Of a stretch of DNA of 64,000 nucleotides, positions 35,466-43,702 are shown piece by piece. The DNA comes from Burkholderia sp. WP9. Lineage in GTDB: Bacteria > Pseudomonadota > Gammaproteobacteria > Burkholderiales > Burkholderiaceae. The translations under genes and the position numbers were made by a program. How positions within the stretch are numbered: position 1 is the first letter of the stretch; each line of letters opens with the position of its first letter. The notes below the pieces were generated by a model. That model did not search any database, was not told the DNA's origin, and saw nothing but the letters and a program-made list of their open reading frames with translations. The DNA lies in assembly GCF_900104795.1 (NCBI RefSeq), contig NZ_FNTG01000002.1, positions 248,001 to 312,000 of the forward strand, given 5' to 3'.

Positions 35466-36284
35466 ATGCAAAACTGGCCGCTCCCCGAAAGCTATACGTT
35501 TCGCGATCAAACCGTGCGCTTCAACGTGACCGGCAACGGTCCGCCGCTAGTGCTGGTTCACGGCACGCCGTTTTCTTCGTATGTGTGGCACCGCATTGCC
35601 CCTCACCTCGCGCAAACGCGCACGGTCTACTACTACGATCTGCTCGGCTATGGGCAATCCGAACAGCGCGACGCTCAGGACGTTTCGCTCGGCGTGCAGA
35701 ACAGGTTGCTTGCGGAATTGCTCGCGCATTGGCGGGTAAATAACCCGGACGTCATCGCGCATGATTTCGGCGGCGCGACTTCATTGCGCGCGCATCTGAT
35801 CGACGGCTGCGACTATCGCAGTCTCACACTGATCGATCCGGTGGCGGTCGCGCCGTGGGGTTCGCCGTTCGTGCGGCATGTGCGCGAGCACGGTGATGCG
35901 TTCGGCGGCCTGCCGCCGTACATCCACGAGGCAGTGGTCAAGGCGTATGTGCGCGGCGCGATCGCGCGCGAGATTCCGGATCACGAGCTCGCGCCTTATG
36001 TAACGCCCTGGCTCGGCGCAACGGGCCAGGCCGCGTTCTACCGGCAAATCGCGCAGATGGATCAGCGCTACACCGACGAGGTCGAAGCGCACTATCCGCA
36101 CCTACGTTGTCCGGTGCAGATTCTGTGGGGCGAGGAGGACCAGTGGATTCCGCTGGCGCGCGGCCGTCAACTGGCCGCGGCCATACCGGAAGCGCGATTT
36201 CAGCCGGTACCGAAGGCCGGCCACCTGATGCAGGAAGACGCGCCGGAAGCGATCGTCGCCGCGGCGCTGCGGTGGCTGGATTAA
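35466..36284 (+). CDS. Alpha/beta hydrolase with Asp nucleophile (haloalkane dehalogenase-like)
   Basis: 272 residues. Oxyanion-hole segment HGTPFSSYVWHRIAPHLAQ, then DLLGYGQSE, nucleophile elbow AHDFGGATS with Asp in place of Ser, acid in GEEDQWIP, and catalytic His in AGHLMQED. This order matches haloalkane and fluoroacetate dehalogenases or epoxide-hydrolase-like members. Two positions that hold halide in dehalogenases differ: Thr instead of Asn in HGxP, and Phe instead of Trp after the nucleophile. The substrate may therefore be different. No clear ribosome site. Confidence 0.85.
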   Translation: MQNWPLPESYTFRDQTVRFNVTGNGPPLVLVHGTPFSSYVWHRIAPHLAQTRTVYYYDLLGYGQSEQRDAQDVSLGVQNRLLAELLAHWRVNNPDVIAHDFGGATSLRAHLIDGCDYRSLTLIDPVAVAPWGSPFVRHVREHGDAFGGLPPYIHEAVVKAYVRGAIAREIPDHELAPYVTPWLGATGQAAFYRQIAQMDQRYTDEVEAHYPHLRCPVQILWGEEDQWIPLARGRQLAAAIPEARFQPVPKAGHLMQEDAPEAIVAAALRWLD

Positions 36285-36294
36285 GGGCGCGCGC

Positions 36295-37248
36295 CTAGCC
36301 GCGTCCTTGCGGCAGGTACGGCATGGGATCGATCGGCTTGCCGTCGCGGCGCAACTCGAAGCCCAGCGAAACTCGCGAGTTCTTTTCGTCGCCCATTTCG
36401 GCGATCTGCTGTCCCTGCACGACGATATCGCCGGTTTTGACCAGCAGCTTGCGGTTATGCGAGTAAGCGGTCAGGAAGTCCTTGTTGTGCTGCACGATGA
36501 TCAGGCTGCCGTAACCGTTCAGACCCATGCCCGCATACATCACCTTCCCGTCCGCCGCCGCCCGCACAGGATCGCCCGGCTTGCCGCCGATTTCGATACC
36601 CCGCGTTTCGCCCGGCTGGAATCCTTCGACCACGCTGCCGCCCGCCGGCCAGGCCAGCGACACGGCATTCGCATGCCGCGCGGTTTGCTGCGCCACTTCG
36701 CGCGCTTCAGCGGCGCTCGGCGCGGGCGACTGGGCGGACTGCGATTGCGGCGCGCCCGCCACCGATGCGCCAGATGCCGCGGCCTGCCGCGCAGCGGCGG
36801 AAGCCGCGGCCCCGGAAGCCGCAGCGGCCTTGGCGGCCGCATTAGCCGCATTCACCGCCCGCACTGTTTCCGGAGACGCGACGTGCAACACCTGCCCGCG
36901 CTTTAGCCGCGAGGACGCCTTCAATCCATTCCAGGCTTGCAACTGCCCGACACTGCAATGATGATGCTGCGCGATGCGTGCCAAGGTGTCGCCACGTTTC
37001 ACGCGATACACGAGCGGCGGTGACTTCTTGAGCAGCGCGCTCTGCTCGGCGCTGAGTGCGGCCGGCGTTGCGGCCGCCGCATCGGATGCCGGGGCGCTCG
37101 CGGCCGGCACGCCGGACGCAACCGCCGCGCCTGATGCGGCGCCTGTCTGCGCACCCTGCTGCCCCACATTCGCACAACCACTGACCGCCAGCGCGACCCA
37201 CGCGCCGGCTAGACTGGCCAACATCGTTCTGTCGAAACGCTTTCCCAT
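36295..37248 (-). CDS. NlpD-like lipoprotein: LysM plus degenerate LytM/M23 domain
   Basis: 317 residues. Lipobox LAVSGC near residue 25, an Ala-rich linker, a LysM motif (YRVKRGDTLARIAQHHHCSV), a second Ala-rich linker, and a C-terminal LytM fold (GIEIGGKPGDPVRAAADGKV, YGSLIIVQHN, VSLGFELRRDGKPIDP). The zinc ligands are lost: the HxxxD site reads TRGIE and the HxH site reads SLG. Such domains do not cut peptidoglycan but activate amidases, as NlpD and EnvC do for AmiC and AmiA/B in cell separation. The ATG at 37248 was chosen because AGGAG lies nine bases before it. Confidence 0.85.
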   Translation of the reverse strand: MGKRFDRTMLASLAGAWVALAVSGCANVGQQGAQTGAASGAAVASGVPAASAPASDAAAATPAALSAEQSALLKKSPPLVYRVKRGDTLARIAQHHHCSVGQLQAWNGLKASSRLKRGQVLHVASPETVRAVNAANAAAKAAAASGAAASAAARQAAASGASVAGAPQSQSAQSPAPSAAEAREVAQQTARHANAVSLAWPAGGSVVEGFQPGETRGIEIGGKPGDPVRAAADGKVMYAGMGLNGYGSLIIVQHNKDFLTAYSHNRKLLVKTGDIVVQGQQIAEMGDEKNSRVSLGFELRRDGKPIDPMPYLPQGRG

Positions 37249-37857
37249 CTTGTTCGACTCCTGCCTCATTCATTGTCGAGCTGGATGCTGCCTTGCCGCG
37301 AGCGATGCGCGCGCCCAACCGCCGCGCTGCTTTCCTCGCGACACCGCCAGGCCGCCTCGTGCGGCGCTCATCCATGCCGTGCCGGCCAACCCAACCCCAT
37401 GCGTTCACGAGCTGCCGGATGCCTCGGGCGCACGGATACCGCCCGCAAAAACAGCCGATCTTCTGCGAAAAGGGTCAGATTACCAATTAAAATTCAAGCG
37501 GAATTGTAAAGTGCGTTTTATAAAAAACGCTTCAACTCACATACTTTGATACAAACCTTACGCGCGGTATTGCGGACATCGTTGCGCGTGCAACGTGTAG
37601 CGCGGCGGCGCGTCGTCATTGCAAGAGCGGTCGTTGTGATACGCCGCGTCAAGCGCTATTGACGCACGGGCGTCCCCATCGGGCAGCCATGCGAGCCGCA
37701 CCCACGGCTACACCTCGGCAAACGCACGATAACGTTTGCTTTAACGGCAAAGCGCGGCAAAAACTTGAATCGACAGCGGCGACCGACATTGAGCGCGGCG
37801 GGAGAATGGCGCCGGCGCGCGGACGGATTTGTTCCCGACCGGCGCGATGGAAGCCGG
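37249..37857. other. Intergenic stretch
   Basis: About 600 bases, GC-rich near both ends and AT-rich in the middle (37480-37560). One small hairpin (GCGTTTT / AAAACGC, 37513-37530). Open frames here overlap only weakly with any coding pattern; I see no gene. Confidence 0.4.
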
Positions 37858-38274
37858 CTAGCTGTAGTACTGGCCCTGGTACTTCACATAGCCGATCGGA
37901 TGATGCGTAAAGTGCAGGACAGGCAGAACGGGATTGCGATTGTCTTCAGTGGGATAGGCGCTGGCGTCGGGGATGTATTCGCCTTGGGCTTCGATCGGCT
38001 GACCGGCCTGCAATCCGGGAATCTCATGCGCGAGTCCCTCGTTGTCGCCGAAACGCACGGCGACGAATAGCTCGGCGCCCACGAGATTCTCCGTACCGCC
38101 CTCGAACTTCACCACCGTGTCGACCTTGATGATGAAGTGCTGGTGATTGGCGCCGTTGTGATTTTCCGGGCTGGCGAACACTTTGCTGATCGTGCCTTGC
38201 ACGCAGGCCAGCGGCGCGCCGATCGAATGAACGTAACTATGGTGAGGAAGGATCTGCGTCGCGCGATTGCTCAT
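37858..38274 (-). CDS. Small protein resembling DUF3465 (OB-fold type)
   Basis: 138 residues. Segments GTISKVFASPENHNGANHQH, FIIKVDTVV, then LQAGQPIEAQGEYIPD and LHFTHHPIGYVKYQGQYYS recall DUF3465, a small beta-rich family of unknown function with a conserved C-terminal THH. No signal peptide with this start. The ATG at 38274 has GGAG six bases upstream; a longer frame to 38532 has only non-coding-like residues. Family assignment from memory of its motifs. Confidence 0.7.
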   Translation of the reverse strand: MSNRATQILPHHSYVHSIGAPLACVQGTISKVFASPENHNGANHQHFIIKVDTVVKFEGGTENLVGAELFVAVRFGDNEGLAHEIPGLQAGQPIEAQGEYIPDASAYPTEDNRNPVLPVLHFTHHPIGYVKYQGQYYS

Positions 38275-38652
38275 GAAGTCTCCGTGAAAGGAATCAGCAT
38301 TGCCTGCGGGGAAAAGGTTGGGCGCGCCGTAAGCCGCGAGCCGTAAGCCAAGAGCAGGCAGCGGCACCGTGAATTCATTTGAACAGAGCACGGCGTGCAA
38401 GTTCATCGCACGTTTGCGTGGCGCCCACGGTGCCGCACTGCGTTGGCGGCCCTTCACCCCCGCACATGAAAAAGCCGATGCCCTGAGCATCGCCTTGACG
38501 CAGCGTCGAGTTGCCCACCCGATAGCGGGCAAGGGCCGGGATCATCGCGCCAATTCGCCGCAGGATGCGTCAAACTACGTGAAGCCATTTCACAAATGAC
38601 TGATCCGGTATGAACCGCCATATAACGGTTTTCATTTCCTAAGCATCCCGAA
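38275..38652. other. Intergenic stretch with terminator
   Basis: About 380 bases between two leftward genes. It contains the leftward terminator at 38469-38492 and, presumably, the promoter of the DUF3465-like gene. No other feature was seen. Confidence 0.4.
38469..38492 (-). terminator. Rho-independent terminator behind DeoR gene
   Basis: Minus strand: CGATGC, five-base loop, GCATCG, then GC and five T (38473-38469). It is 160 bases past the DeoR-type gene stop. Confidence 0.6.
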
Positions 38653-39408
38653 CTATGCCCGCGCTATCGTGATGCCCAACGCCTCGAATGGCGCGGTCAG
38701 CGCTTCGGCGGTGTTCCGTTCGACTACGATCGTCCCCGCCGCCGTCACATCGGCGATCTTGTACGCCGAGGCCGCGTTGAGTTTTTCCGCCGACGCCAGC
38801 ACCACCGTCTCGGCCGCGTGCGCGAGGAACGCGCGTTTCACATAGGCCTCTTCCCTGTCGCCCGTGCTCAGGCCCGCTTGCGGATGCACGCCGGTCACGC
38901 CCATGAAATACAGGTCGGCGCGAATGTGGCTGAGCGCTTCGATGGCTGCTGCGCCCACGTTGACCATCGAATGCCGGAACAGGCGCCCGCCGATCACGAC
39001 GACCTCCAGCCCGGCATGGTCTGCGAGTTCGACGGCGACACTCGGGCTATGCGTGACGATCGTCGCGCGCAAATCGCGCGGCAGATGACGCGCCAGTTGC
39101 ACGGCAGTCGTGCCGCCGTCGACAAACGCAATCTGGTCGCGCGCGATCATGCCGGCCGCCGCGCGGCCGATCGCCGCCTTCGACGCCGATTCGATCCGCT
39201 CGCGCCCGGCGAAATCCACCGCCGCCGGCGACGCCGGCAGTGCGCCGCCGTGCACGCGCTGAAGCTGGCCCTCGGCGGCGAGTTCGCGCAGATCGCGACG
39301 TATCGTATCTTCCGACACCTCGAATTCCGCGCTCAAGGTTTTGGCGACGACTTGCCCGTCACGCTTTAGCGCGTCGAGTATCAATTGCTTTCTTTGCGAC
39401 GTCAGCAT
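38653..39408 (-). CDS. DeoR-family transcriptional regulator (second)
   Basis: 251 residues. Helix-turn-helix: LTSQRKQLILDALKRDGQVV, AEFEVSEDTIRRDLRELAAE, RVHGGAL. DeoRC sensor: AFVDGGTTAVQLARHLP, ATIVTHSPSVAVEL, VVVIGGRLFRHSMVNVG. Probable repressor answering a phosphorylated sugar. It is divergent from the NUDIX gene (123 bases between starts). AGGA lies upstream of the ATG. Confidence 0.92.
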   Translation of the reverse strand: MLTSQRKQLILDALKRDGQVVAKTLSAEFEVSEDTIRRDLRELAAEGQLQRVHGGALPASPAAVDFAGRERIESASKAAIGRAAAGMIARDQIAFVDGGTTAVQLARHLPRDLRATIVTHSPSVAVELADHAGLEVVVIGGRLFRHSMVNVGAAAIEALSHIRADLYFMGVTGVHPQAGLSTGDREEAYVKRAFLAHAAETVVLASAEKLNAASAYKIADVTAAGTIVVERNTAEALTAPFEALGITIARA

Positions 39409-39531
39409 CGGCGGCGATTCCTGGCTGGGTTCATGGTTTGCACGAAATTACTTGTTTTTGCACGATATCGCACGATACCATTGATTCGTATGCGGCATGA
39501 GCCGATCTCCCAACGCAACAGGATGCGAGCC

Positions 39532-40116
39532 ATGAACGAAATCGCCAGCCGGGTAAGGATTGTCGATGTCGAGGTGCTGTCGGACGACTGGTACGTACTG
39601 AAAAAAACCACCTTCGATTACCAGCGCGCCGACGGCAGCTGGCAGCGCCAAAGCCGCGAAACCTACGACCGCGGTAACGGCGCGACGCTGCTGCTATACG
39701 ATCCGCGCCGGCGTACCGTCGTGCTGACGCGGCAATTCCGCCTGCCGGCGTTCGTCAACGGCCATCACGGCATGCTGATCGAGGCGCCGGCGGGATTGCT
39801 GGAGGCCGCGTCGCCGGAAGAACGAATTCGCGCGGAAGTCGAAGAGGAAACGGGCTACCGCGTACACGAAGTGCGCAAGCTATTCGAGGCCTTCATGAGT
39901 CCGGGTTCGGTCACGGAGAAACTGCACTTTTTCGTCGCCGAATACGATGCGGTGGCGAAAGTCGGCCAGGGCGGCGGCCTCGCCGACGAAGGCGAAGATA
40001 TCGAGGTGCTGGAACTGCCGGTGGATGAAGCGCTTGCGATGATCGAGCGTGGCGAAATCGTCGACGGAAAAACCATCATGCTGTTGCAATACGCCAGACT
40101 GAATCTGTTGAGGTGA
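39532..40116 (+). CDS. nudK: NUDIX hydrolase, NudK type (GDP-mannose pyrophosphatase-like)
   Basis: 194 residues, the size of NudK. The Nudix box region reads PAGLLEAASPEERIRAEVEE followed by ETGY, keeping the metal-binding EVEEET acids. The N-terminal part (SDDWYVLKKTTFDYQRADGS, ETYDRGNGATLLLYD, TVVLTRQFRLPAF) and C-terminal part (GEDIEVLELPVDEALAMI) match the ADP-ribose/GDP-mannose pyrophosphatase branch. The ATG at 39532 was chosen; ATG at 39523 is also possible. Confidence 0.85.
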   Translation: MNEIASRVRIVDVEVLSDDWYVLKKTTFDYQRADGSWQRQSRETYDRGNGATLLLYDPRRRTVVLTRQFRLPAFVNGHHGMLIEAPAGLLEAASPEERIRAEVEEETGYRVHEVRKLFEAFMSPGSVTEKLHFFVAEYDAVAKVGQGGGLADEGEDIEVLELPVDEALAMIERGEIVDGKTIMLLQYARLNLLR

Positions 40117-40199
40117 TAGCTGGAACGCGGCGAGTTTCCGCATTTTTCGGAATTATCCTAGCCACCATTAGGAAAAGGACGATAGGTTGAAGAAGGCAA

Positions 40200-40298
40200 T
40201 AAAAATATTCTTACGCATTTCCTTGAGGTTGACCGGCGCCGCAGTCACGGCCGCGCCGGTCGATCGAATGGAAAACCATTCCCGTCAGAATATTTTTA
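40200..40298. repeat. Nested inverted repeat (long stem structure)
   Basis: An outer 11-base AT-rich arm pair (40200-40210 and 40288-40298, AAAAATATTC with its complement) encloses an inner GC-rich pair (GACCGGCG at 40231-40238, CGCCGGTC at 40254-40261). The whole 99 bases could fold into one structure just ahead of the small membrane-protein gene. Confidence 0.55.
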
Positions 40299-40341
40299 AT
40301 TCACCGCTTCGAGTGAGGCGGCGAATGAAGCCGAGGTTCAA

Positions 40342-40671
40342 TTGGATTCTCTCAGTTCAGCAAACAGATTCATGAGTGGTTTTTTCTTCGGCACGCTGAT
40401 TGCCGCCGTCATCATGCTGCTGCTGTGCAATGCCGGTGAATTTTCGCCGTTTATGGCCAAACTGCATGCGTTGCAACAGGTTATCGTGACCGCGCTGATT
40501 TCAATCGTCATCGTCGATGCAAAGCCATTCGCCTACAAAACCGTCTGGCGCGAGCGCCGTTGCAGCTTCGTGCTCGATGAAGACATCAACGCCACCCTGC
40601 GCGGCAGAACCTTCGGCATTCCGTTCGGCGTGTTAGTCGGCATCCTGATTCAGAATTACGTGGTGAACTGA
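40342..40671 (+). CDS. Small membrane protein of unknown function
   Basis: 109 residues with this TTG start (GAGG six bases upstream); the alternative ATG at 40372 gives 99 residues and overlaps a short upstream frame by ATGA. Two or three hydrophobic segments: FFFGTLIAAVIMLLLC, VIVTALISIVIVD, and FGVLVGILIQNYVV. The loop between the last two is basic and ends in FVLDEDINATLRGR. No family recognised. Coding bias and the membrane pattern support a real gene. Confidence 0.6.
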   Translation: MDSLSSANRFMSGFFFGTLIAAVIMLLLCNAGEFSPFMAKLHALQQVIVTALISIVIVDAKPFAYKTVWRERRCSFVLDEDINATLRGRTFGIPFGVLVGILIQNYVVN

Positions 40672-40787
40672 GCTGAGCGTCAATCCGTTCGGGATCGATA
40701 CACCCGCCGCTATTCACGATCTTAATTCCGGCCGCATTCGCCGATAATCGGCAGCGCGGCGTTGGCGCGCCATCAATTCAATCGCAA

Positions 40788-41948
40788 CTAGAATTTATGC
40801 CGGATCGCCGCCCGCACCACGACCTGCTTCGACGTCGATGAAGGAGACTGGGTACCGGGCGTGAAGGCTTCGTCCAGAATCGAATAGGTCGTGTCGCCTG
40901 TCACCTGCTGATATTCGCCCTGAATGTAGACGTCGGTGCGCTTGGACAGGTTGTAGTCCGCCATTAAGCCGAACGAGTGGATTTTCGGCTTCACGCCGCC
41001 GGTCGAGGCGTCGTAGGTTTCCATCGTGTACACGTACTGCGCGCCGACGAACAGCATCGGCGAGATCTGATACTTGCCGTTCACCTCGAAGTTCTGATAC
41101 TTCAGCGAATTCAGCAGCACGCCCGGCGGCGCGAGCGGCGTCACGCCGAGATAGCCGTTGCCGGTCGGGTCCAGATAGTTCGAATTGGTATAGACGAAAC
41201 CGGCCGTCGCCGGGCCGAACGTATAAGTGATGCCGCCGCCGAACACCCGCATACGGGCGGCGATGAAGCCGGCGTCGTTCGCCGTGACCGCACCATTCGC
41301 GCCGTTGCCGGGATTGTTGGCCTGCAGATACGCGGCGGCCACCAGCAAGCCGCCATACGCATACTGACCACCGAAACTGTACGCGCGATTGTTCGCGAAA
41401 TTGGTGTCGTTGCTGAAGCTGTAGACGCCGCCGAATTGAAAGCCGGACAGCGACGGACTGGTGTATTTGACCGCGTTGTCGAGGCGAAACGTGTTGTCTG
41501 TGTTGTCGTTATCGTACGGGTGCGAGAAGAGCGAGCCCGCCCAGTTGCCGTTGGCCGTGGTCTGGGCCAGATAGTCGACCACCGAGTCGTACTGGCGGCC
41601 GAACGTCAACGTGCCGAACCGGTCCGCGCTCAAACCGACGAACGCCTGGCGGCCGAACATCCGGCCACCCTGATTAAGCCGCCCGGAGCTCACGTCGAAA
41701 CCGTTTTCCAGCTGGAAAATGGCCTTCAGACCGCCGCCCAGATCCTCGGCGCCTTTCAGCCCCCAGCGGCTGCCTTGCGCAAAGCCGCTCGCCAGTTCGT
41801 AGACATGGCCACGGCCGACATTGTTGGTGTAGTTGATGCCTTCGTCGAGCACGCCGTAAAGCGTCACGCTCGTCTGCGCCGAGGCCGACGCGGCAAAAGT
41901 GGCGGACACAGCGGCGGAGACAGCTAGCGCGAACACTTGCCTGTTCAT
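40788..41948 (-). CDS. Gram-negative trimeric porin (OmpC-like, Burkholderia type)
   Basis: 386 residues. Signal peptide (MNRQVFALAVSAAVSATFAA, cleaved near ASAQ), then the porin start SVTLYGVLDEGINYTNNVG and the box SRWGLKGAEDLGGGLKAIFQ with ENGF. The constriction-loop region contains RLNQGGRMFGRQAFVGLSAD, and the chain ends in Phe (RAAIRHKF), the outer-membrane insertion signal. Passive diffusion channel. The ATG at 41948 has GGGAGA upstream; the in-frame start at 42056 would put residues before the signal peptide. Confidence 0.95.
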   Translation of the reverse strand: MNRQVFALAVSAAVSATFAASASAQTSVTLYGVLDEGINYTNNVGRGHVYELASGFAQGSRWGLKGAEDLGGGLKAIFQLENGFDVSSGRLNQGGRMFGRQAFVGLSADRFGTLTFGRQYDSVVDYLAQTTANGNWAGSLFSHPYDNDNTDNTFRLDNAVKYTSPSLSGFQFGGVYSFSNDTNFANNRAYSFGGQYAYGGLLVAAAYLQANNPGNGANGAVTANDAGFIAARMRVFGGGITYTFGPATAGFVYTNSNYLDPTGNGYLGVTPLAPPGVLLNSLKYQNFEVNGKYQISPMLFVGAQYVYTMETYDASTGGVKPKIHSFGLMADYNLSKRTDVYIQGEYQQVTGDTTYSILDEAFTPGTQSPSSTSKQVVVRAAIRHKF

Positions 41949-42493
41949 GACGATCTCCCTGCACTCGAGCAATGGGACAACTCGATCCGGCCGCTTTGTT
42001 CTTGGCGCTTCGACCCGGGACTGACCGCCCCGGATGCGCTTTACGGAAATCCTCACACGCCGTTAGCCTGCCGTCCATTGGGTGTCGTGTCGATATCTCA
42101 AATTGTTGCGAAATCTCCACTTGGTGCGGCAGGCCCTTTTACCGCAGCGCTCATTCAGGTAAACGACGCAGCGCCCGGCGGTCTTGAGTCGGGCAACGCT
42201 CGACGCGCCGTTGACTCGCGCTGCCCAGCGCGGATTTGTCACGGAAAGAAATATAATAGAAAGCTTTTGCGGCGCCGCAGCGGAACTCCGCGCCGTCACG
42301 AAGGTCATTTTTACTGCCTGCTCGACCGTGGCAACGCGCCTTGGCATCCGTGCCGGATCGCGGCCGGTTGAGCGCGGCGCCGTGAATCGCGTATGCGCCG
42401 CTGTATTCCAATCCAATTTCTAAAAGCCTTGTGAGACGCCTGCCGCGCTGGATCAGCGCGCCGTCGCACGGGGCTTGCTTTGGGCATCACACA
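41949..42493. other. Divergent region between porin and OpgC-like gene
   Basis: About 545 bases, with an AT-rich pocket near 42240-42265 (AAATATAATAGAAAG), which might be a -10 region for one of the two genes. Open frames in this stretch have no family signature. No repeats or hairpins with T-tracts. Confidence 0.4.
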
Positions 42494-43603
42494 ATGCAAA
42501 AGTCTCAACCCCGTCTGATCGAGCTCGATTTTTTTCGCGGACTGGTCCTTCTGATCATCGTCGTCGATCACATCGGCGGCAGCATCCTGTCGCGTATCAC
42601 GCTGCACGCCTACGCGCTGTGCGATGCCGCCGAAGTCTTCGTGTTTCTCGGCGGCTTCGCCACCGCCACGGCCTATGCCGCGCTGGCCGAACGGCGCAAC
42701 GAGACGATCGCGCGCAGCCGCTTCCTGCGGCGCTCGCTGGAAATCTATCGGGCGTTTCTCGTGACCGCCGCCTTGATGCTGCTGGTCAGCGCGGTACTCA
42801 CCGCGTTGAGCATCGACGGACCGAACCTCGCCACCACGGATCTCGACGACCTGATCGACACCCCGTTCGCCGCGCTGGGCGACATTCTGCTGTTCCGCCG
42901 CCAGCCTTATCTGGCTTCCGTGCTGCCCATGTACGCCTTCTTCGCCCTGCTCGTGCCCATGATCCTGCCGCTCGCGCGCAGCAAGCCATGGCTGCTGCTG
43001 GCCGGCAGCATCGCGCTGTGGGCCGGGGCTCCGGCCATCGACGCCTACCTGCCCGCCGCGCCGGACATGCACTGGGATTTCAACCCGTTCGCCTGGCAAT
43101 TACTGTTCGTGCTCGGCGTGCTGGCCCGTTGCCAGCCGGTCTATCAGCGCATCAGCACGCACCGCCTGAGCTGGCTCGTCAGCGTGCTGGCGTTCGCCGT
43201 GGTGGCGGCAGCGGCTTACTACAAGCTCTTTATCGAGCGCGAGCCGCTCGATGCCAGCCTCAAACAGAACCTCTCCTATCTGCGCGCGGTCAATTTTCTT
43301 GCCATCGCCTGGCTCGTCGCGAATCTGATTCAGCTCGGCTGGGCGAAGAAGCTCGCGCAATGGATGCCGTGGGTCGGCGTGATCGGGCGCAAGGGGCTCT
43401 TGTGCTTTATCGCCGGCGCCGTGATCTCGCTCGTGGTCGATTCCGTGCTGTACGCGGCGACGGACGGCTATCTCAACTATCCGCTCGGACTGCTCGCCGA
43501 TGCGGCCGCAGTCGCCGCGCTGTTCGCGGTAGCGCTGGGCGCCGAGCCGCTCAAGCGGCTGGCTGGGCGGCTCTATAACGGGCGGCTGCGCACATCGCCC
43601 TGA
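42494..43603 (+). CDS. OpgC-family membrane acyltransferase
   Basis: 369 residues with about ten membrane helices. The N-terminus (RLIELDFFRGLVLLIIVVDH, then FVFLGGFATATAYA) is characteristic of the OpgC/acyltransferase-3-like family, in which OpgC adds succinyl groups to osmoregulated periplasmic glucans. Polar loops contain SIDGPNLATTDLDDLIDTPF. The ATG at 42494 begins the conserved part. No glucan synthase gene is nearby, so the acceptor is uncertain. The downstream gene encodes an exported esterase-like protein. Confidence 0.85.
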   Translation: MQKSQPRLIELDFFRGLVLLIIVVDHIGGSILSRITLHAYALCDAAEVFVFLGGFATATAYAALAERRNETIARSRFLRRSLEIYRAFLVTAALMLLVSAVLTALSIDGPNLATTDLDDLIDTPFAALGDILLFRRQPYLASVLPMYAFFALLVPMILPLARSKPWLLLAGSIALWAGAPAIDAYLPAAPDMHWDFNPFAWQLLFVLGVLARCQPVYQRISTHRLSWLVSVLAFAVVAAAAYYKLFIEREPLDASLKQNLSYLRAVNFLAIAWLVANLIQLGWAKKLAQWMPWVGVIGRKGLLCFIAGAVISLVVDSVLYAATDGYLNYPLGLLADAAAVAALFAVALGAEPLKRLAGRLYNGRLRTSP

Positions 43604-43702
43604 ACGGCGTGCGTGCGTCCGTGCGCCAGCGCTAGAACCCCCAGCCGATCCCGATAGCATCGCGGCCGCGCGCGACCTGCGCGGCGCGCCTCCTGATCCG
43701 AC

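Noticed and set aside
40187..40375. 62-codon TTG frame as a gene
   Set aside because: No family, TTG start, and it spans a nested inverted repeat; kept only as part of a finding.
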